Shown piece after piece: positions 48,444-59,271 of a DNA stretch of 64,000 nucleotides. The stretch lies in contig JANXVG010000036.1 of the NCBI GenBank assembly GCA_025351795.1, positions 1 to 64,000 on the forward strand, given 5' to 3'. Numbering within the stretch: position 1 is the first letter of the stretch; each line of letters starts with the position of its first letter. Under the pieces are notes generated by a model. The model was given only the letters and a program-made list of their open reading frames with translations. It was not told the DNA's origin and made no database searches. The position numbers and the translations under genes are program-made. The stretch comes from Salinibacterium sp. GTDB lineage: Bacteria > Actinomycetota > Actinomycetes > Actinomycetales > Microbacteriaceae.

Positions 48444-49556
48444 TTACTTGACGAGCGCGAGGCTCTTCTGGATGTCCGCAAGGATGCTCGCGGGAATCGG
48501 TGCAGATCCAGCGTTCTTCGCAGCCACTTTCTGGCCGATGTCGCTGCCGATGAAGCCGATGTATGCCTTCGCGAGCTTCGCCTGGGCCGGGTCCTTGAAC
48601 GTCGTGCACAGGATCTGGTATGACAGCAGCGGGATCGCGTACGACGCCTTATCGGTGATCTTCGTGTAGTCGATCTTCTTGGTCAGGTCGCCAGCTGTGG
48701 TCGGGGCAGCAACTGCAGCGATATCGAACGCGTTCGTAGCTCCATCCGGCGAGTAGGCGACGAAGTCCTTGCTAGTGCCGACCTGAACCGCGGCAGCGGT
48801 CAGAGTGCCAATCGAGCTGTGATCTGCGTATCCGATCGCGCCAACACCAGCCTTGACCGTGTTGACTACGCCCGATCCACCCTGCTGGCCGCTCGTTCCG
48901 GCGACCGGCCACTTGGATCCCACCGTCTGGGTGAAGATGGTCGGCTGAACCTGGCTCAGGTAGGAGGTGAAGTTCGCGGTCGTGCCGGAGCCGTCTGAGC
49001 GAGTCACTGCGGTGATGGGGGTTGCGGGAAGCGTCGCGCCGGCGTTGTCCGCGGCGATGGCCGGGTCATTCCAGGTCGTGATCTGCAGGGTGAAGATCTT
49101 CGCGAGTGTTGCCGACGACAGCTTGAGGTCTACACCCGGGAGGTTGTAGACGATCGCAACGCCCGACAGGTAGGTCGGCAAGTTGAGCGCGCCACCGGCG
49201 CCGCAGTTGGCTTGTGACTTGGTCTGGTTGTCGGCCGATAGTGCTGAGTCCGAGCCCGCGAAGTCGTAGCTGCCGGCGAGCCAGTTGGTGACGCCGCCGC
49301 CAGAGCCCTGCGACTTGTCATAGTTGATGGTGACGCCGGCAGCCTGCGCGACGAATGCTGCGGTCCACGCGGTTTGAGCGTTCGACTGGGCGCTGGAGCC
49401 ACCAGCGGTGATGATGCCCTTCAGCGTGGGGTCGATAACCACTGCTGCCGCGGTTGGGGTTGGGGTTGCGGTCGGAGTGGTCGCGGCGCAGGATGAAAGT
49501 GCAATTACAGCGGTAAGCGCGATCGCGCTTGCTCCTGCCAAATTCTTGAACTTCAC
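48444..49556 (-). CDS. pstS: Phosphate-binding protein PstS (lipoprotein)
   Basis: Lipobox ALSSCAA; TAGGSSAQSNAQTAW...YDKSQGSGGGVTNWLAG...RSDGSGTTANFTSYL. Confidence 0.95.
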   Translation of the reverse strand: MKFKNLAGASAIALTAVIALSSCAATTPTATPTPTAAAVVIDPTLKGIITAGGSSAQSNAQTAWTAAFVAQAAGVTINYDKSQGSGGGVTNWLAGSYDFAGSDSALSADNQTKSQANCGAGGALNLPTYLSGVAIVYNLPGVDLKLSSATLAKIFTLQITTWNDPAIAADNAGATLPATPITAVTRSDGSGTTANFTSYLSQVQPTIFTQTVGSKWPVAGTSGQQGGSGVVNTVKAGVGAIGYADHSSIGTLTAAAVQVGTSKDFVAYSPDGATNAFDIAAVAAPTTAGDLTKKIDYTKITDKASYAIPLLSYQILCTTFKDPAQAKLAKAYIGFIGSDIGQKVAAKNAGSAPIPASILADIQKSLALVK

Positions 49557-49678
49557 TGTGTTCCCTTCGGGGGTAATAGTCACGGCTGGCGTGCGCTCTC
49601 GCGCTAATTTGCTGGCCGAGAAGGCCGGTGCTGGCCTAGAAGAAGACGCTATGTGCGCATGTTAACTACGTTTGCCCC

Positions 49679-49700
49679 GGAAGGTGAACAGGAGGTTAAC
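49679..49700 (-). promoter_or_regulatory. PHO box (11-bp direct repeats) upstream of pstS
   Basis: Minus strand GTTAACCTCCT GTTCACCTTCC: two adjacent 11-nt units resembling actinobacterial PHO box units. Confidence 0.65.
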
Positions 49701-49744
49701 GAACCGGTAATTGTCGACCCACCAGGGGAGCGAAACGCCCACGG

Positions 49745-50704
49745 TTAGCTGGCGCGGCCGGCAAACAAGTTTGCGGAATGGATCTCGGTAGCGACGATTC
49801 CCGAGCGCGGATGCTCCCGCGAAATGTGGATCACGGCGAAGTCGCCAGGGGCGAGAGACGCAGCATTACTGAGCGCGGCACCGACTTTTGAGCGAGTAAG
49901 CGCAACGAGCTCATCGAGGAGCTGCGGCAGCACAGGCCCGTGGCTGCACAGCACCGTGGTGCGTTTCTTGCGCAGGCGCTTCGCTGCGATCGCGTTCACC
50001 ACGGTCGCCGTCACGTCATAGTTGTCCTGGCTGAGTTCGTCCTTAGCCTTCACCGGCAACTGAGTGAGCCGGGCAAGCGGATCGACCGTCGCGAGGCAGC
50101 GCGCGGCGCTCGAGCTGACGATCTTCACGGGCGAGAACGCCGCGATGCCTTTGGCGATTGCCACTGACTGGTCGACCCCGCGCTGCATGAGCGGGCGCGT
50201 TGCATCCGGGCCATCCCAGGATTCTGCGGGTACGGCCTTGCCATGGCGCACCACGATCAGGGCGAAGGTGCGCGCGTTACCCTTCTTGAGTCGTTTTGCG
50301 AATCGATCGACGACCTCGATGTCGTGCGGATAGCTGAGCTTCTTGCGCGCCTTGTCGAGGTCAAGCCATTCCAGAGCAGCAATCTCGTCGTTGGGCACAA
50401 ATCTGGCGAGTTCGAGAGCGTGATCATCGATCTCGGTCGACCAGTAGTACACGATCTTGTCGCGGCCGTTCGGCAGCACATATTCGACTGTTCCGAGCGG
50501 TGCGCCGAGAGTGACCGCAAGCCCGGTCTCCTCGGCGATCTCGCGCACGGCCGTCTCGGGCAGAGTCTCGCCTGGGTCGAGTTTTCCCTTCGGCAGCGAG
50601 ACATCCGCTCGGTCACCGCGGTGCACCACAAGAATGCGCGCCTTACCGTCGACCAGTCGCCAGCAGACGGCACCAGCCGCGAGTACAGCGGGCTGTACCG
50701 TCAC
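49745..50704 (-). CDS. NUDIX hydrolase fused to histidine phosphatase domain (MutT1-like)
   Basis: [30 protein letters not shown] box; [12 protein letters not shown]...VLCSHGPVL phosphatase motifs. Confidence 0.92.
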   Translation of the reverse strand: MTVQPAVLAAGAVCWRLVDGKARILVVHRGDRADVSLPKGKLDPGETLPETAVREIAEETGLAVTLGAPLGTVEYVLPNGRDKIVYYWSTEIDDHALELARFVPNDEIAALEWLDLDKARKKLSYPHDIEVVDRFAKRLKKGNARTFALIVVRHGKAVPAESWDGPDATRPLMQRGVDQSVAIAKGIAAFSPVKIVSSSAARCLATVDPLARLTQLPVKAKDELSQDNYDVTATVVNAIAAKRLRKKRTTVLCSHGPVLPQLLDELVALTRSKVGAALSNAASLAPGDFAVIHISREHPRSGIVATEIHSANLFAGRAS

Positions 50705-52881
50705 CTCAGCCCGCCCGAGCGCTTACGGTTGACGATCTCTTTCATCAAGACGTTTTGCATATCGGCCAGCGGTTCGCCGTCGTCGTTGCGACTGTGGCGC
50801 GTCCACGTGCCAGACGGTTCTAGCCACCACGACGCCGTCTCCTCAGACATCGCGAGGTCGAAAAGTTCGTCGAGTTCGATGAGGTGGTTTTCGCTCGTGA
50901 TGCGCACGAGAGCTTCGACACGACGATCGAGATTGCGGTGCATCAGGTCTGCGCTGCCGATGAAGACCTGCGGGTCTCCAGCGTTGTAGAACGAGAAAAT
51001 GCGTGAGTGCTCAAGGTAGCGACCTAACACGGATCGTACGCGGATGTTCTCGCTGAGGCCCTCTTGTCCGGGCGTGAGCGAGCAGATACCCCGAATCACC
51101 AAGTCGACGGGAACACCGGCGTTGCTCGCACGGTAGAGCGCATCGATGATCGCCTCGTCGACGATGGAGTTGAGTTTAATGCGGATGCCGCTCGGCAGCC
51201 CGCTCTTCGCATTCTGGGTTTCGGTACGAATACGTTTGAGCAGGCCCTTGCGCAGATGCAGCGGCGCGACCAGCAGTCGCTTGAATTTCTTCTCTATCGC
51301 GTATCCGCTCAGCTCGTTGAAGAGACGTGTGAGATCTTTGCCGACCTCATCACTCGCGGTCAGCAGCCCGAGGTCCTCGTACAACCGGCTTGTCTTCGGA
51401 TTGTAGTTACCGGTGCCAATGTGGCTGTAGTGGCGAAGAACACCCTGCTCTTGGCGCACGACGAGTGCGAGCTTGCAGTGGGTTTTGAGACCAACGAGCC
51501 CGTAGACCACGTGCACGCCAGCTTTTTCGAGCTTGCGGGCCCAGCTGATATTCGCCGTCTCGTCAAACCGCGCCTTGATCTCGACCAGTGCGAGCACTGC
51601 CTTGCCGGCTTCAGCCGCGTCGATGAGCGCCTCGACAATCGGGCTATCACCGCTCGTGCGGTAGAGGGTCTGCTTGATGGCGAGCACGTGCGGGTCGGCC
51701 GCCGCCTGCTCGAGAAAACTTTGCACACTCGTGGAAAAGGATTCGTACGGATGGTGCAGCAGAATGTCTTGCGCGGCAATCGACGCGAAGATGTCTGGCA
51801 CCGCGTTCGGCTCTGTCGGCAGCAAACTGACGCTCGTGGTCGGCACATTTCGTGGGTACTTGAGTGCGGGACGGTCGATGCGCGCGAGTTGGAACAGCCC
51901 GCCCAGATCGAGGGGCGCGGGTAGGCGGTAGACCTCCTGCTCGGTGATCGCGAGTTCGCGCACAAGAAGGCCGAGGGTGACCTCGTCCATGTCATCGGTG
52001 ATCTCAAGACGGATGGGCGGCCCAAAGCGGCGGTTGAGGATTTGTTTCTCGAGGGCCTGGATGAGGTTCTCGGACTCGTCTTCGTCGACGTCGACGTCTT
52101 CATTGCGGGTCACCCGAAATTCGTGGTGCTCAAGAATTTCCATGCCGGGAAACAGATCGCCCAGATGGTTCGAAATGAGGTCTTCGACCGGAATGAAGCG
52201 CAGGAGCCCGCTTCCGTCATTTGGCAACTGCACGAAGCGGGGGAGCATCGAAGGCACCTTGAGGCGCGCGAACTCTTCCTTGCCCGTTTTCGGATTGCGC
52301 ACCCGAATGGAGAGATTGAGTGAGAGACCGGAGATGTAGGGAAACGGATGCGCCGGGTCGACCGCGAGAGGCATGAGCACAGGGAAAATCTGGCCCGCAA
52401 AGATCTCGTCGATGCGTTCACGGTCGGTTTCGCCAAGGTCCGCCCACGTCTCGATGTGAATGCTGGACGCGTCGAGCGTGGGTTTCACCGACTCGCGGAA
52501 CACATTCGCGTGACGCTCTTGCAGTACGTGCGCCAGCTGGGCAACACCCGCGAGGACATCGGCGGGAGCCCAACCGATATTCGTCGGAACTGCAAGGCCC
52601 GTCGAGATGCGTCGCTTGAGGCCGGCGACCCGCACCATGAAGAACTCGTCGAGGTTGCTCGCGAAGATTGCCAGGAAATTCGCACGTTCCAGAATGGGAA
52701 TTGTCTGGTCTTCGGCGAGCTCGAGCACGCGCTGGTTGAAAGCCAGCCAGCTCAGTTCGCGGTCAAGGTAGCGGCCGGACGGCAACGTGCCATCATCGAC
52801 ACTCGACGACTCATCGACGTCATACTCGTCGAGGGAGTCGGTGACGACGCTCGCGTCATCTATCGGGCTCTCGCTATCCAT
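50701..52881 (-). CDS. ppk: Polyphosphate kinase (RNA degradosome polyphosphate kinase)
   Basis: [18 protein letters not shown]...[23 protein letters not shown]...[24 protein letters not shown]. Confidence 0.97.
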   Translation of the reverse strand: MDSESPIDDASVVTDSLDEYDVDESSSVDDGTLPSGRYLDRELSWLAFNQRVLELAEDQTIPILERANFLAIFASNLDEFFMVRVAGLKRRISTGLAVPTNIGWAPADVLAGVAQLAHVLQERHANVFRESVKPTLDASSIHIETWADLGETDRERIDEIFAGQIFPVLMPLAVDPAHPFPYISGLSLNLSIRVRNPKTGKEEFARLKVPSMLPRFVQLPNDGSGLLRFIPVEDLISNHLGDLFPGMEILEHHEFRVTRNEDVDVDEDESENLIQALEKQILNRRFGPPIRLEITDDMDEVTLGLLVRELAITEQEVYRLPAPLDLGGLFQLARIDRPALKYPRNVPTTSVSLLPTEPNAVPDIFASIAAQDILLHHPYESFSTSVQSFLEQAAADPHVLAIKQTLYRTSGDSPIVEALIDAAEAGKAVLALVEIKARFDETANISWARKLEKAGVHVVYGLVGLKTHCKLALVVRQEQGVLRHYSHIGTGNYNPKTSRLYEDLGLLTASDEVGKDLTRLFNELSGYAIEKKFKRLLVAPLHLRKGLLKRIRTETQNAKSGLPSGIRIKLNSIVDEAIIDALYRASNAGVPVDLVIRGICSLTPGQEGLSENIRVRSVLGRYLEHSRIFSFYNAGDPQVFIGSADLMHRNLDRRVEALVRITSENHLIELDELFDLAMSEETASWWLEPSGTWTRHSRNDDGEPLADMQNVLMKEIVNRKRSGGLR

Positions 52882-53082
52882 CCGTTTATCCTGCCACCCT
52901 CAACGAGAGGTCGGGTTAACGTCTGGTAAAGGCGAGTGTCTACGACGGGTGTCGGCGCCCGTCATTCGCTGCTGCTGAGGTGCAATTTACCGCGTTCACC
53001 GCATGATGACCCCGGTTCCCGTCGTCTGCGCGCACAACGAAATTCGCGGGTATGTCGAGGCTGTGCGCGGTGAGCTCGGGGC

Positions 53083-53964
53083 CTAGTGGGGCGACCAGCG
53101 GTACTGGATATCGATCGAATCCCGTTCGAATCCGTACGACTGGTACAGGCGAATCGCCGGCTCATTGCTGCCATCCACATACAGCTGGGCCGAGCGGATG
53201 CTGCGAGCCGCGAGTCGCTCCAGCCCGGCGTGAACGACCCGACGCCCCCAGCCCTCGCCCTGCCGCTCGGGCGCCACTCCCACCACGTAGAACTCACCTC
53301 GTTCGGCACCCGAGCAGTCTGCCTCGACCTTCAGCCAGCAGTATCCGGCGAATCCGCGCTCGTCGCGTAGCAGCAGGAAGTCATCGGGGTTGAACCAGGG
53401 TTCGGCCATGAGTAGGTCGAGGTCGGCTTGCGTCACCCCACCCTGGTCGGGGTAGGAAGCGAAGGTTCGCGCATTGAGGTCTAGCCACGCGTGCGCGTCG
53501 CTGGGGCGAAATCCTCTGATCGAGGTGTCAATGTTCGTCGGCTCGGTTGACGCGAAACCGGTAGGCGGTGACACCGCGGGGACGGTGCCAATCATGTGCC
53601 AGAGCTCGCGCACCGGTTCGAGTCCGTAGTGCGCGGCGAGGGCGCGTGCGGCCGGGTGGTCACCGTGCGCCCAGACGAGAAGTTCGTGCGGGCGGCGAGC
53701 GATGAGGTGTTCGAGGAGTGCGGTACCGATACCTCGCCCACGGGCATCCGGGTCTACGACGAACTCGGCCTCGGTGCGGGAGAAGATCGCCGCGCCCTCG
53801 TTGAGCCAATACAACTCGCGTTCGCCGGTTGCCAGTCCAATGAGACTACCGTCGGAAAACGGTGGCTGCCCGTCTGCGGCACGGGCCCGGGCGATGAGTG
53901 TGTCGAGCCGCTCGGTCGACAGGGCGGCTACCTCAGGATGAGATGGCGGGAGTGAGTCGCTCAT
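53083..53964 (-). CDS. mshD: Mycothiol synthase (dual GNAT)
   Basis: [24 protein letters not shown] and [66 protein letters not shown]. Confidence 0.93.
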   Translation of the reverse strand: MSDSLPPSHPEVAALSTERLDTLIARARAADGQPPFSDGSLIGLATGERELYWLNEGAAIFSRTEAEFVVDPDARGRGIGTALLEHLIARRPHELLVWAHGDHPAARALAAHYGLEPVRELWHMIGTVPAVSPPTGFASTEPTNIDTSIRGFRPSDAHAWLDLNARTFASYPDQGGVTQADLDLLMAEPWFNPDDFLLLRDERGFAGYCWLKVEADCSGAERGEFYVVGVAPERQGEGWGRRVVHAGLERLAARSIRSAQLYVDGSNEPAIRLYQSYGFERDSIDIQYRWSPH

Positions 53965-54625
53965 TGTCGTCATCGTAGACGTTGAACCGGTAGCCGACGT
54001 TGCGCACGGTGCCGATGAGCGACTCGAGGTCGCCAAGTTTTGCGCGCAAGCGTCGTACGTGCACGTCAACCGTGCGGGTGCCGCCGAAGTAGTCGTAGCC
54101 CCACACTTCACTCAGCAACTGTTCACGGGTAAACACGCGCGCCGGATGCGTGGCGAGAAACCGCAACAGCTCGAATTCTTTGAAGGTGAGATCGAGCGGA
54201 CGTCCGTGCACTTTGGCCGAGTAGCTGGCCTCGTCAATCACCACTCCGGACGCTTGGATCTTCGAGGTCGACTTCTCGAGCGCCTGGCGCCCGATAGCGA
54301 GGCGGATGCGGGCATCCGCCTCTGCGGGACCGGCCGACTCGAGGATGACGTCGTCGACGCCCCAGTCGGCAGACACCGCCGTGAGACCGCCCTCAGTGAG
54401 AATGAGAATGAGCGGCACGCTAATGCCCGTGGTGGTGAGTATCTTGCACAGCGACTTAGCGCTGGCCAGGTCATAGCGCGCGTCGACAAAAATCAGGTCA
54501 CAACTGGGCGCAGTGATCAGCGAGGCGGGCGAGGCAGGTATTTGCTTGGACTTGTGGCTCAATAGTCCCAGTGCGGGCAGAACCTCGTTGTCGACCGCAG
54601 AGGTCAGGATCAACAACTGCGCCAC
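53933..54625 (-). CDS. OmpR-type winged-helix regulator (GlnR-like, atypical receiver)
   Basis: C-term [53 protein letters not shown]; divergent receiver domain. Confidence 0.85.
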   Translation of the reverse strand: MAQLLILTSAVDNEVLPALGLLSHKSKQIPASPASLITAPSCDLIFVDARYDLASAKSLCKILTTTGISVPLILILTEGGLTAVSADWGVDDVILESAGPAEADARIRLAIGRQALEKSTSKIQASGVVIDEASYSAKVHGRPLDLTFKEFELLRFLATHPARVFTREQLLSEVWGYDYFGGTRTVDVHVRRLRAKLGDLESLIGTVRNVGYRFNVYDDDNERLTPAISS

Positions 54626-54710
54626 GGGTCCTCCAAAGTGCGTAACAACAGTCTATTGCGCCCTGACGCCCACGAATCGCGCAGCGATCGGTGACCCTTA
54701 AGCTGTACCC

Positions 54711-54968
54711 ATGACGTGGCAATGGCACAGCATCATCCCGGTGTGGGTAGTCGCGGTTTTCGGTGCCGTACTGGTTGGGCTGCTGACGGCTGGAGCGCAG
54801 TCGTTCACGTGGCTTCCGATCGTGCTTGCGACGTGCGTCGTCGCGACCTTCGTTATTCAGCTCGCGCTGCAGCGCACCGAGGGATTCGTGCTGCGGGCCA
54901 TGGCGAGCATCGCGGTATCTGTCGTTATTCTCGGCATCGCGACCGGCATACTCGCGCTGCTCGGCTAG
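54711..54968 (+). CDS. Small membrane protein, hypothetical
   Basis: 85 aa, three hydrophobic segments, GC-phase consistent. Confidence 0.6.
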   Translation: MTWQWHSIIPVWVVAVFGAVLVGLLTAGAQSFTWLPIVLATCVVATFVIQLALQRTEGFVLRAMASIAVSVVILGIATGILALLG

Positions 54969-54994
54969 CTCGCGACCGAGGTTAGGATTGAGTC

Positions 54995-55105
54995 ATGTTG
55001 CTCGCCCTCGAACTCTTCTTCGTCGGACTCCTCGTCCTTGCGACACTCTCGATCGGGTTCATCTCGGTCGTCGTGCTGTACAACCTCTTTCGAGGCCAGC
55101 GCTGA
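54995..55105 (+). CDS. 36-aa single-TM small protein
   Basis: MLLALELFFVGLLVLATLSIGFISVVVLYNLFRGQR*, between the membrane protein and the FABP gene; absent from the supplied ORF track due to size. Confidence 0.5.
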   Translation: MLLALELFFVGLLVLATLSIGFISVVVLYNLFRGQR

Positions 55106-55108
55106 TTC

Positions 55109-55705
55109 GTGATCGACCTCGACCCGACTATTCCGGCTGAGCTCGCACCTCTCTCGTGGCTGATCGGGCTGTGGGAGGGTTCCGGTGTGGTCAACTACGC
55201 GATCGGCGCCGAAACGCGGCACCTCGAGTTTGGCCAGCGATTGAGCTTTACGCACGATGGCTTGCCCTACCTCAACTACACCTCGTACACCTGGCTCCTT
55301 GACGCCGAGCAGACGCCGCATGCCAGCGAGACCGGTTATTGGCGACTGAGCCGACCCGCCTCCGACGGAGATCAGGGCCCCGCACTTCTCCCCGGCGTCG
55401 GTGAGCGCATTTTTACCACGGCCACCGCGGTTGAAACCCTGCGCACTGACGATGGCGCCTTTAGCATCGAAGTCTCCCTTGTTCATCCGCGCGGGGTCAG
55501 CGAGCTCTACCTCGGCCAGGTGAAGGGGCCGCGAATCGATCTCGCGACCGACGCGGTGTTGCGCACGTCAACGGCCAAGGAATACGCGGCGGCGACTCGC
55601 ATGTACGGGCTCGTCGAGAGCCACTTGCTCTGGGCCTGGGATATTGCAGCGCTCGGTCAAGACCTGCGCACCCATGCCTCGGGAAGGCTCGCTCGTGGTG
55701 AATAA
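55109..55705 (+). CDS. FABP-like / nitrobindin family protein
   Basis: LAPLSWLIGLWEGSGVVNY...FTHDGLPYLNYTSYTWLLD...ETGYWRL. Confidence 0.85.
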   Translation: MIDLDPTIPAELAPLSWLIGLWEGSGVVNYAIGAETRHLEFGQRLSFTHDGLPYLNYTSYTWLLDAEQTPHASETGYWRLSRPASDGDQGPALLPGVGERIFTTATAVETLRTDDGAFSIEVSLVHPRGVSELYLGQVKGPRIDLATDAVLRTSTAKEYAAATRMYGLVESHLLWAWDIAALGQDLRTHASGRLARGE

Positions 55706-56804
55706 CATTCCGACCATTGCCGGTACAGCGCGGCTCGGCGACCCTTTCAGCTCTCTTGCTGGCGCGGTTGGTTCTCCTCCCGAGCACTACGGCAACCCGC
55801 TCGGTGAGCAGCGTCGGCTGGCAGCGGGCGAGGCGATCGTTGACCTCTCAGATCGGGCAGTTCTCACCATCGTCGGCCCAGACCGGCTGAGTTGGCTTGA
55901 TTCGCTCACATCGCAGTCGCTCACCCATCTCGCGCCCGGTGACTCAACCGAAACTCTTCTCCTCGACCCGACCGGTCGGCTACAGTACGCGGTGCGCGTG
56001 CTCGATGATGGAGTGACGACATGGCTGCTTCTCGAAGCGGATGAAGCAGCCGGGCTTCTGGGTTGGCTCACCACGATGCGCTTTATGTTGCGGGTGGAGC
56101 TCGCTGATGTCTCGGCCGAGTTTGCGACCATCGGAACGTTGGGGTCACCCGCGATCGATGCCGCTGCGCCCAATGGGGTGCCGCTCGTGTGGCGTGACCC
56201 ATGGTCAGCGGTTCAGGCCGGTGGGCACCAGTACTCCGTCGTGACCGAGCATCCCGGCGGTGCGTGGACGTACAGTGAGTTGCTCGTTGCGCGCGACGCG
56301 TTGGCTGCGGCATCCGCCTTTCCGGTTGCGGGCACTCTCGCTCTTGAGGCCCTGCGGATCGCGGCGTGGCGGCCTCGGGCTGCAACCGAAGTCGACGACA
56401 AGACCATCCCTCATGAGCTTGACTGGCTGCGCTCGGCTGTGCACCTCAACAAAGGCTGCTACCGCGGGCAAGAGACCGTAGCGAAGGTGCACAATCTGGG
56501 ACACCCGCCACGTCGTCTTGTGATGTTGCACGTGGACGGATCCGAGGGCGTGCACGCTGTTGCAGGCTCGGTTGTGACACGCGACGGCGTACCGGTCGGT
56601 CAGGTCACCTCGGCGGCACTCCACTACGAGCTTGGGCCGATCGCGCTCGCCGTGATCAAGCGCGCTGTCGAGGCAACTGCAGGGCTCTCGGTGGCGGTTG
56701 GCGACGTTGTTCTCAGCGCGATACAGGAGGTAATCGTTCCGACGGATGCGGGTGCCGAAGCAAATGTACCGCGTCTGCCCCGGCTTGGCGCAGTGCACCG
56801 TTGA
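55695..56804 (+). CDS. ygfZ: YgfZ/GcvT-type folate-binding protein
   Basis: DRLSWLDSLTSQSLTHLAPGDSTETLLLDPTGR...HLNKGCYRGQETVAKVHNLGHPPRRL (KGCYxGQE signature). Confidence 0.93.
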   Translation: MVNNIPTIAGTARLGDPFSSLAGAVGSPPEHYGNPLGEQRRLAAGEAIVDLSDRAVLTIVGPDRLSWLDSLTSQSLTHLAPGDSTETLLLDPTGRLQYAVRVLDDGVTTWLLLEADEAAGLLGWLTTMRFMLRVELADVSAEFATIGTLGSPAIDAAAPNGVPLVWRDPWSAVQAGGHQYSVVTEHPGGAWTYSELLVARDALAAASAFPVAGTLALEALRIAAWRPRAATEVDDKTIPHELDWLRSAVHLNKGCYRGQETVAKVHNLGHPPRRLVMLHVDGSEGVHAVAGSVVTRDGVPVGQVTSAALHYELGPIALAVIKRAVEATAGLSVAVGDVVLSAIQEVIVPTDAGAEANVPRLPRLGAVHR

Positions 56805-56817
56805 CGGTTGGATCGGC

Positions 56818-57624
56818 CTAGTCCCAGTGAAACCCGGCAGGCTCGACGCATGCCCAGCCGACGGTTAGTTCACCAAGGCGCCAGCGAGCTGCGTTGCCAC
56901 GCACCGGCCAGCCATCCCGGCGCATCGCCGTGGCGGTCGCGATCCAACGTTGGCTCGGCCCGTAAACCGACAACGGCGCGTTCACTCGCCAGTGCCGGTC
57001 TAGTGCGCACAGGAAGTCGTGGATGCGCTCACCCGGCACATTGCGATGGATCAGAATTTTGGGTAGCCGTTCAGCCACGACCGAGGGCTGAGCGCTGCTC
57101 GTCGGCGCGGTGAGCTCGGCCAGCCGCAGACTGATCGTGAGAGATTGGGGTCCCGCAGTCGAGGCGTTCACCCAACTGGCCACCCGGCCGAGCTCATTGC
57201 AGGTGCCTTCGACGAGCACTCCGCCCGGCTGCAGACGGTCGATCATGCGGTGCCAGTTGTCGAGCACGTCACCCTCGTCATACTGCCGCAGCACATTGAG
57301 CGCGCGGATGACCGTCGCCGTGCGGCCGGTCGGCAGCGGAACCTCAAATCCCCCACGTCGAAAGCTGACCCCTGCCCGGGCGAACGCTGCCGCCCGCCGC
57401 ACCCGTTCTGGGTCGATCTCGATACCGAGAACCTCAACGTCTGGCCGCACCGCGTGTAAGCGGGCATGTAGCTCGAGTGTCGTTGTGGCGGATGCCCCAT
57501 ACCCGAGGTCGACCACGAGCGGGTCGGCCGCGGTGAGAAAGGCTGGCAGCCCGGCAATCCATCGATCGACGCGCCGTAGACGGTTGGTGCCCGTTGTTCC
57601 CCTGGTGATCTCGCCGATCGGCAT
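56818..57624 (-). CDS. Class I SAM-dependent methyltransferase-like protein
   Basis: PLVVDLGYGASATTTLELHARLHAVRPDVEVLGIEIDPERV. Confidence 0.8.
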   Translation of the reverse strand: MPIGEITRGTTGTNRLRRVDRWIAGLPAFLTAADPLVVDLGYGASATTTLELHARLHAVRPDVEVLGIEIDPERVRRAAAFARAGVSFRRGGFEVPLPTGRTATVIRALNVLRQYDEGDVLDNWHRMIDRLQPGGVLVEGTCNELGRVASWVNASTAGPQSLTISLRLAELTAPTSSAQPSVVAERLPKILIHRNVPGERIHDFLCALDRHWRVNAPLSVYGPSQRWIATATAMRRDGWPVRGNAARWRLGELTVGWACVEPAGFHWD

Positions 57625-57704
57625 GGCTTCATTCTGCCCTCTAGGCCGCGCCAGCATCCCCGGGCGTGCTTCATGTCGTCGGCGCGCATCGGTACTCTAA
57701 AGCC

Positions 57705-58451
57705 ATGACGTATACCCTCATCCTGCTCCGCCACGGTAACTCAGACTGGAACCAGAAGAACTTGTTCACTGGCTGGGTCGATGTCGACTTGAGCGATCAG
57801 GGCAGGGTCGAGGCGAAGCGTGCTGGCCAACTGATCGCCGCGTTCGAGAAGCAGCCGGATATCCAGTACACCTCAGTGCTGAAGCGCGCCATTCATACCG
57901 CGAACATTGCACTCGCCGAAGCGGATCGCGACTGGATCGATGTCAAGCGCTCCTGGCGCCTCAACGAGCGTCATTACGGCGCTCTGCAGGGCAAAGATAA
58001 GGCGCAGACGCTCGCCGAGTTTGGCGAAGAACAGTTCATGACCTGGCGTCGTTCATTCGACGTTCCGCCGCCGCCGCTCGACGACTCCAGCGAGTTCAGC
58101 CAGGCCCACGATGTGCGCTACGTTGCCATCGACGGCGAGTTGCCCCGAACAGAATCTCTCAAACTTGTGATCGAACGGATTTTGCCCTACTGGGAGTCCG
58201 ACATTACGACGGACTTAGCCTCGGGCAAGACCGTGTTGGTGACCGCGCACGGTAATTCTTTGCGCGCACTCGTCAAGCACCTCGACGGAATCTCAGATGA
58301 AGAGATCGCCGAACTCAACATTCCCACCGGAATTCCGCTCGTCTATGAGCTTGCTGACGACTTCATGCCGTCGAAACCGGGCTACTACCTCGACGCCGAA
58401 GCGGCTGCGGCCGGAGCTGCTGCGGTCGCGGCGCAGGGTTCCACGCGATAG
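57705..58451 (+). CDS. gpmA: 2,3-bisphosphoglycerate-dependent phosphoglycerate mutase
   Basis: [30 protein letters not shown]...[19 protein letters not shown]. Confidence 0.97.
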   Translation: MTYTLILLRHGNSDWNQKNLFTGWVDVDLSDQGRVEAKRAGQLIAAFEKQPDIQYTSVLKRAIHTANIALAEADRDWIDVKRSWRLNERHYGALQGKDKAQTLAEFGEEQFMTWRRSFDVPPPPLDDSSEFSQAHDVRYVAIDGELPRTESLKLVIERILPYWESDITTDLASGKTVLVTAHGNSLRALVKHLDGISDEEIAELNIPTGIPLVYELADDFMPSKPGYYLDAEAAAAGAAAVAAQGSTR

Positions 58452-59105
58452 CTAGAAGTGCTGCGGAGCCCAGTCGCCCGTCGCCAGATACTGCACCTTT
58501 TTGGCGATCGAGACCGCATGGTCCGCAAACCGCTCGTGGTAGCGCGACGCGAGGGTGGCGTCCACGGTGTCGACGGCTGCACCCTTCCAGGTTTCGCCCA
58601 GCACCTTGTCGAACACGCTGAGGTGCAGCGCATCAATGCGGTCATCGTCATTGCGAATCTCTTCGGCGAGGGCCATGTCTTCGCTCTTGAGCAGTTCGAC
58701 GAGCTTCTTCGCGATCGCAACATCGAGGGCGCCGAGCTCGGAAAATGTGCCGCGAAGGCTCTTGGGCACAACCTTGTCTGGAAAGCGGTACCGCGCGAGT
58801 TGGGCGATGTGTTCGGCCATATCGCCCATGCGCTCGAGTGAGGCGGAGATGCGCAGGGCGCTCACCACGATGCGCAGATCGCGGGCGACGGGCTGCTGGC
58901 GAACCAGGATCTGGATGGCAAGCTCGTCGAGTTCCAACGCGGCGTTGTCGATTTTTTCGTCGTCGGCGATCACCGTTTCGGCGAGCGACACGTTCGACTC
59001 ATTGAACGCGCGCGTGGCGTTTTCGATTGACACGGCGACAAGGCTGGAAATCTCGACAAGCCGATCCTGCACTTCTCGCAGTTCCTGCTGGAATACTTCG
59101 CGCAA
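58452..59105 (-). CDS. phoU: Phosphate signalling complex protein PhoU
   Basis: MREVFQQELREVQDRLVEISSLVAVSIENATRAF...RMGDMAEHIAQLA. Confidence 0.95.
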   Translation of the reverse strand: MREVFQQELREVQDRLVEISSLVAVSIENATRAFNESNVSLAETVIADDEKIDNAALELDELAIQILVRQQPVARDLRIVVSALRISASLERMGDMAEHIAQLARYRFPDKVVPKSLRGTFSELGALDVAIAKKLVELLKSEDMALAEEIRNDDDRIDALHLSVFDKVLGETWKGAAVDTVDATLASRYHERFADHAVSIAKKVQYLATGDWAPQHF

Positions 59106-59271
59106 TTTTTAGATCCCTTCGCTACGGGCACGACGAAACCCGCACGGTTGAAGCAACACTGGCTGCGCGAGGTTAACGGCGGGTATAGCTTGCCTGAACA
59201 AAACCCATACTGTAGCCACCGAAACAACGGCGCGATGCGCCTGAGCCGCAGATGTAACTAATCTAGTCGCT

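Noticed and set aside
51064-51924. 286-aa plus-strand ORF opposite ppk
   Set aside because: Shadow of the ppk coding sequence.
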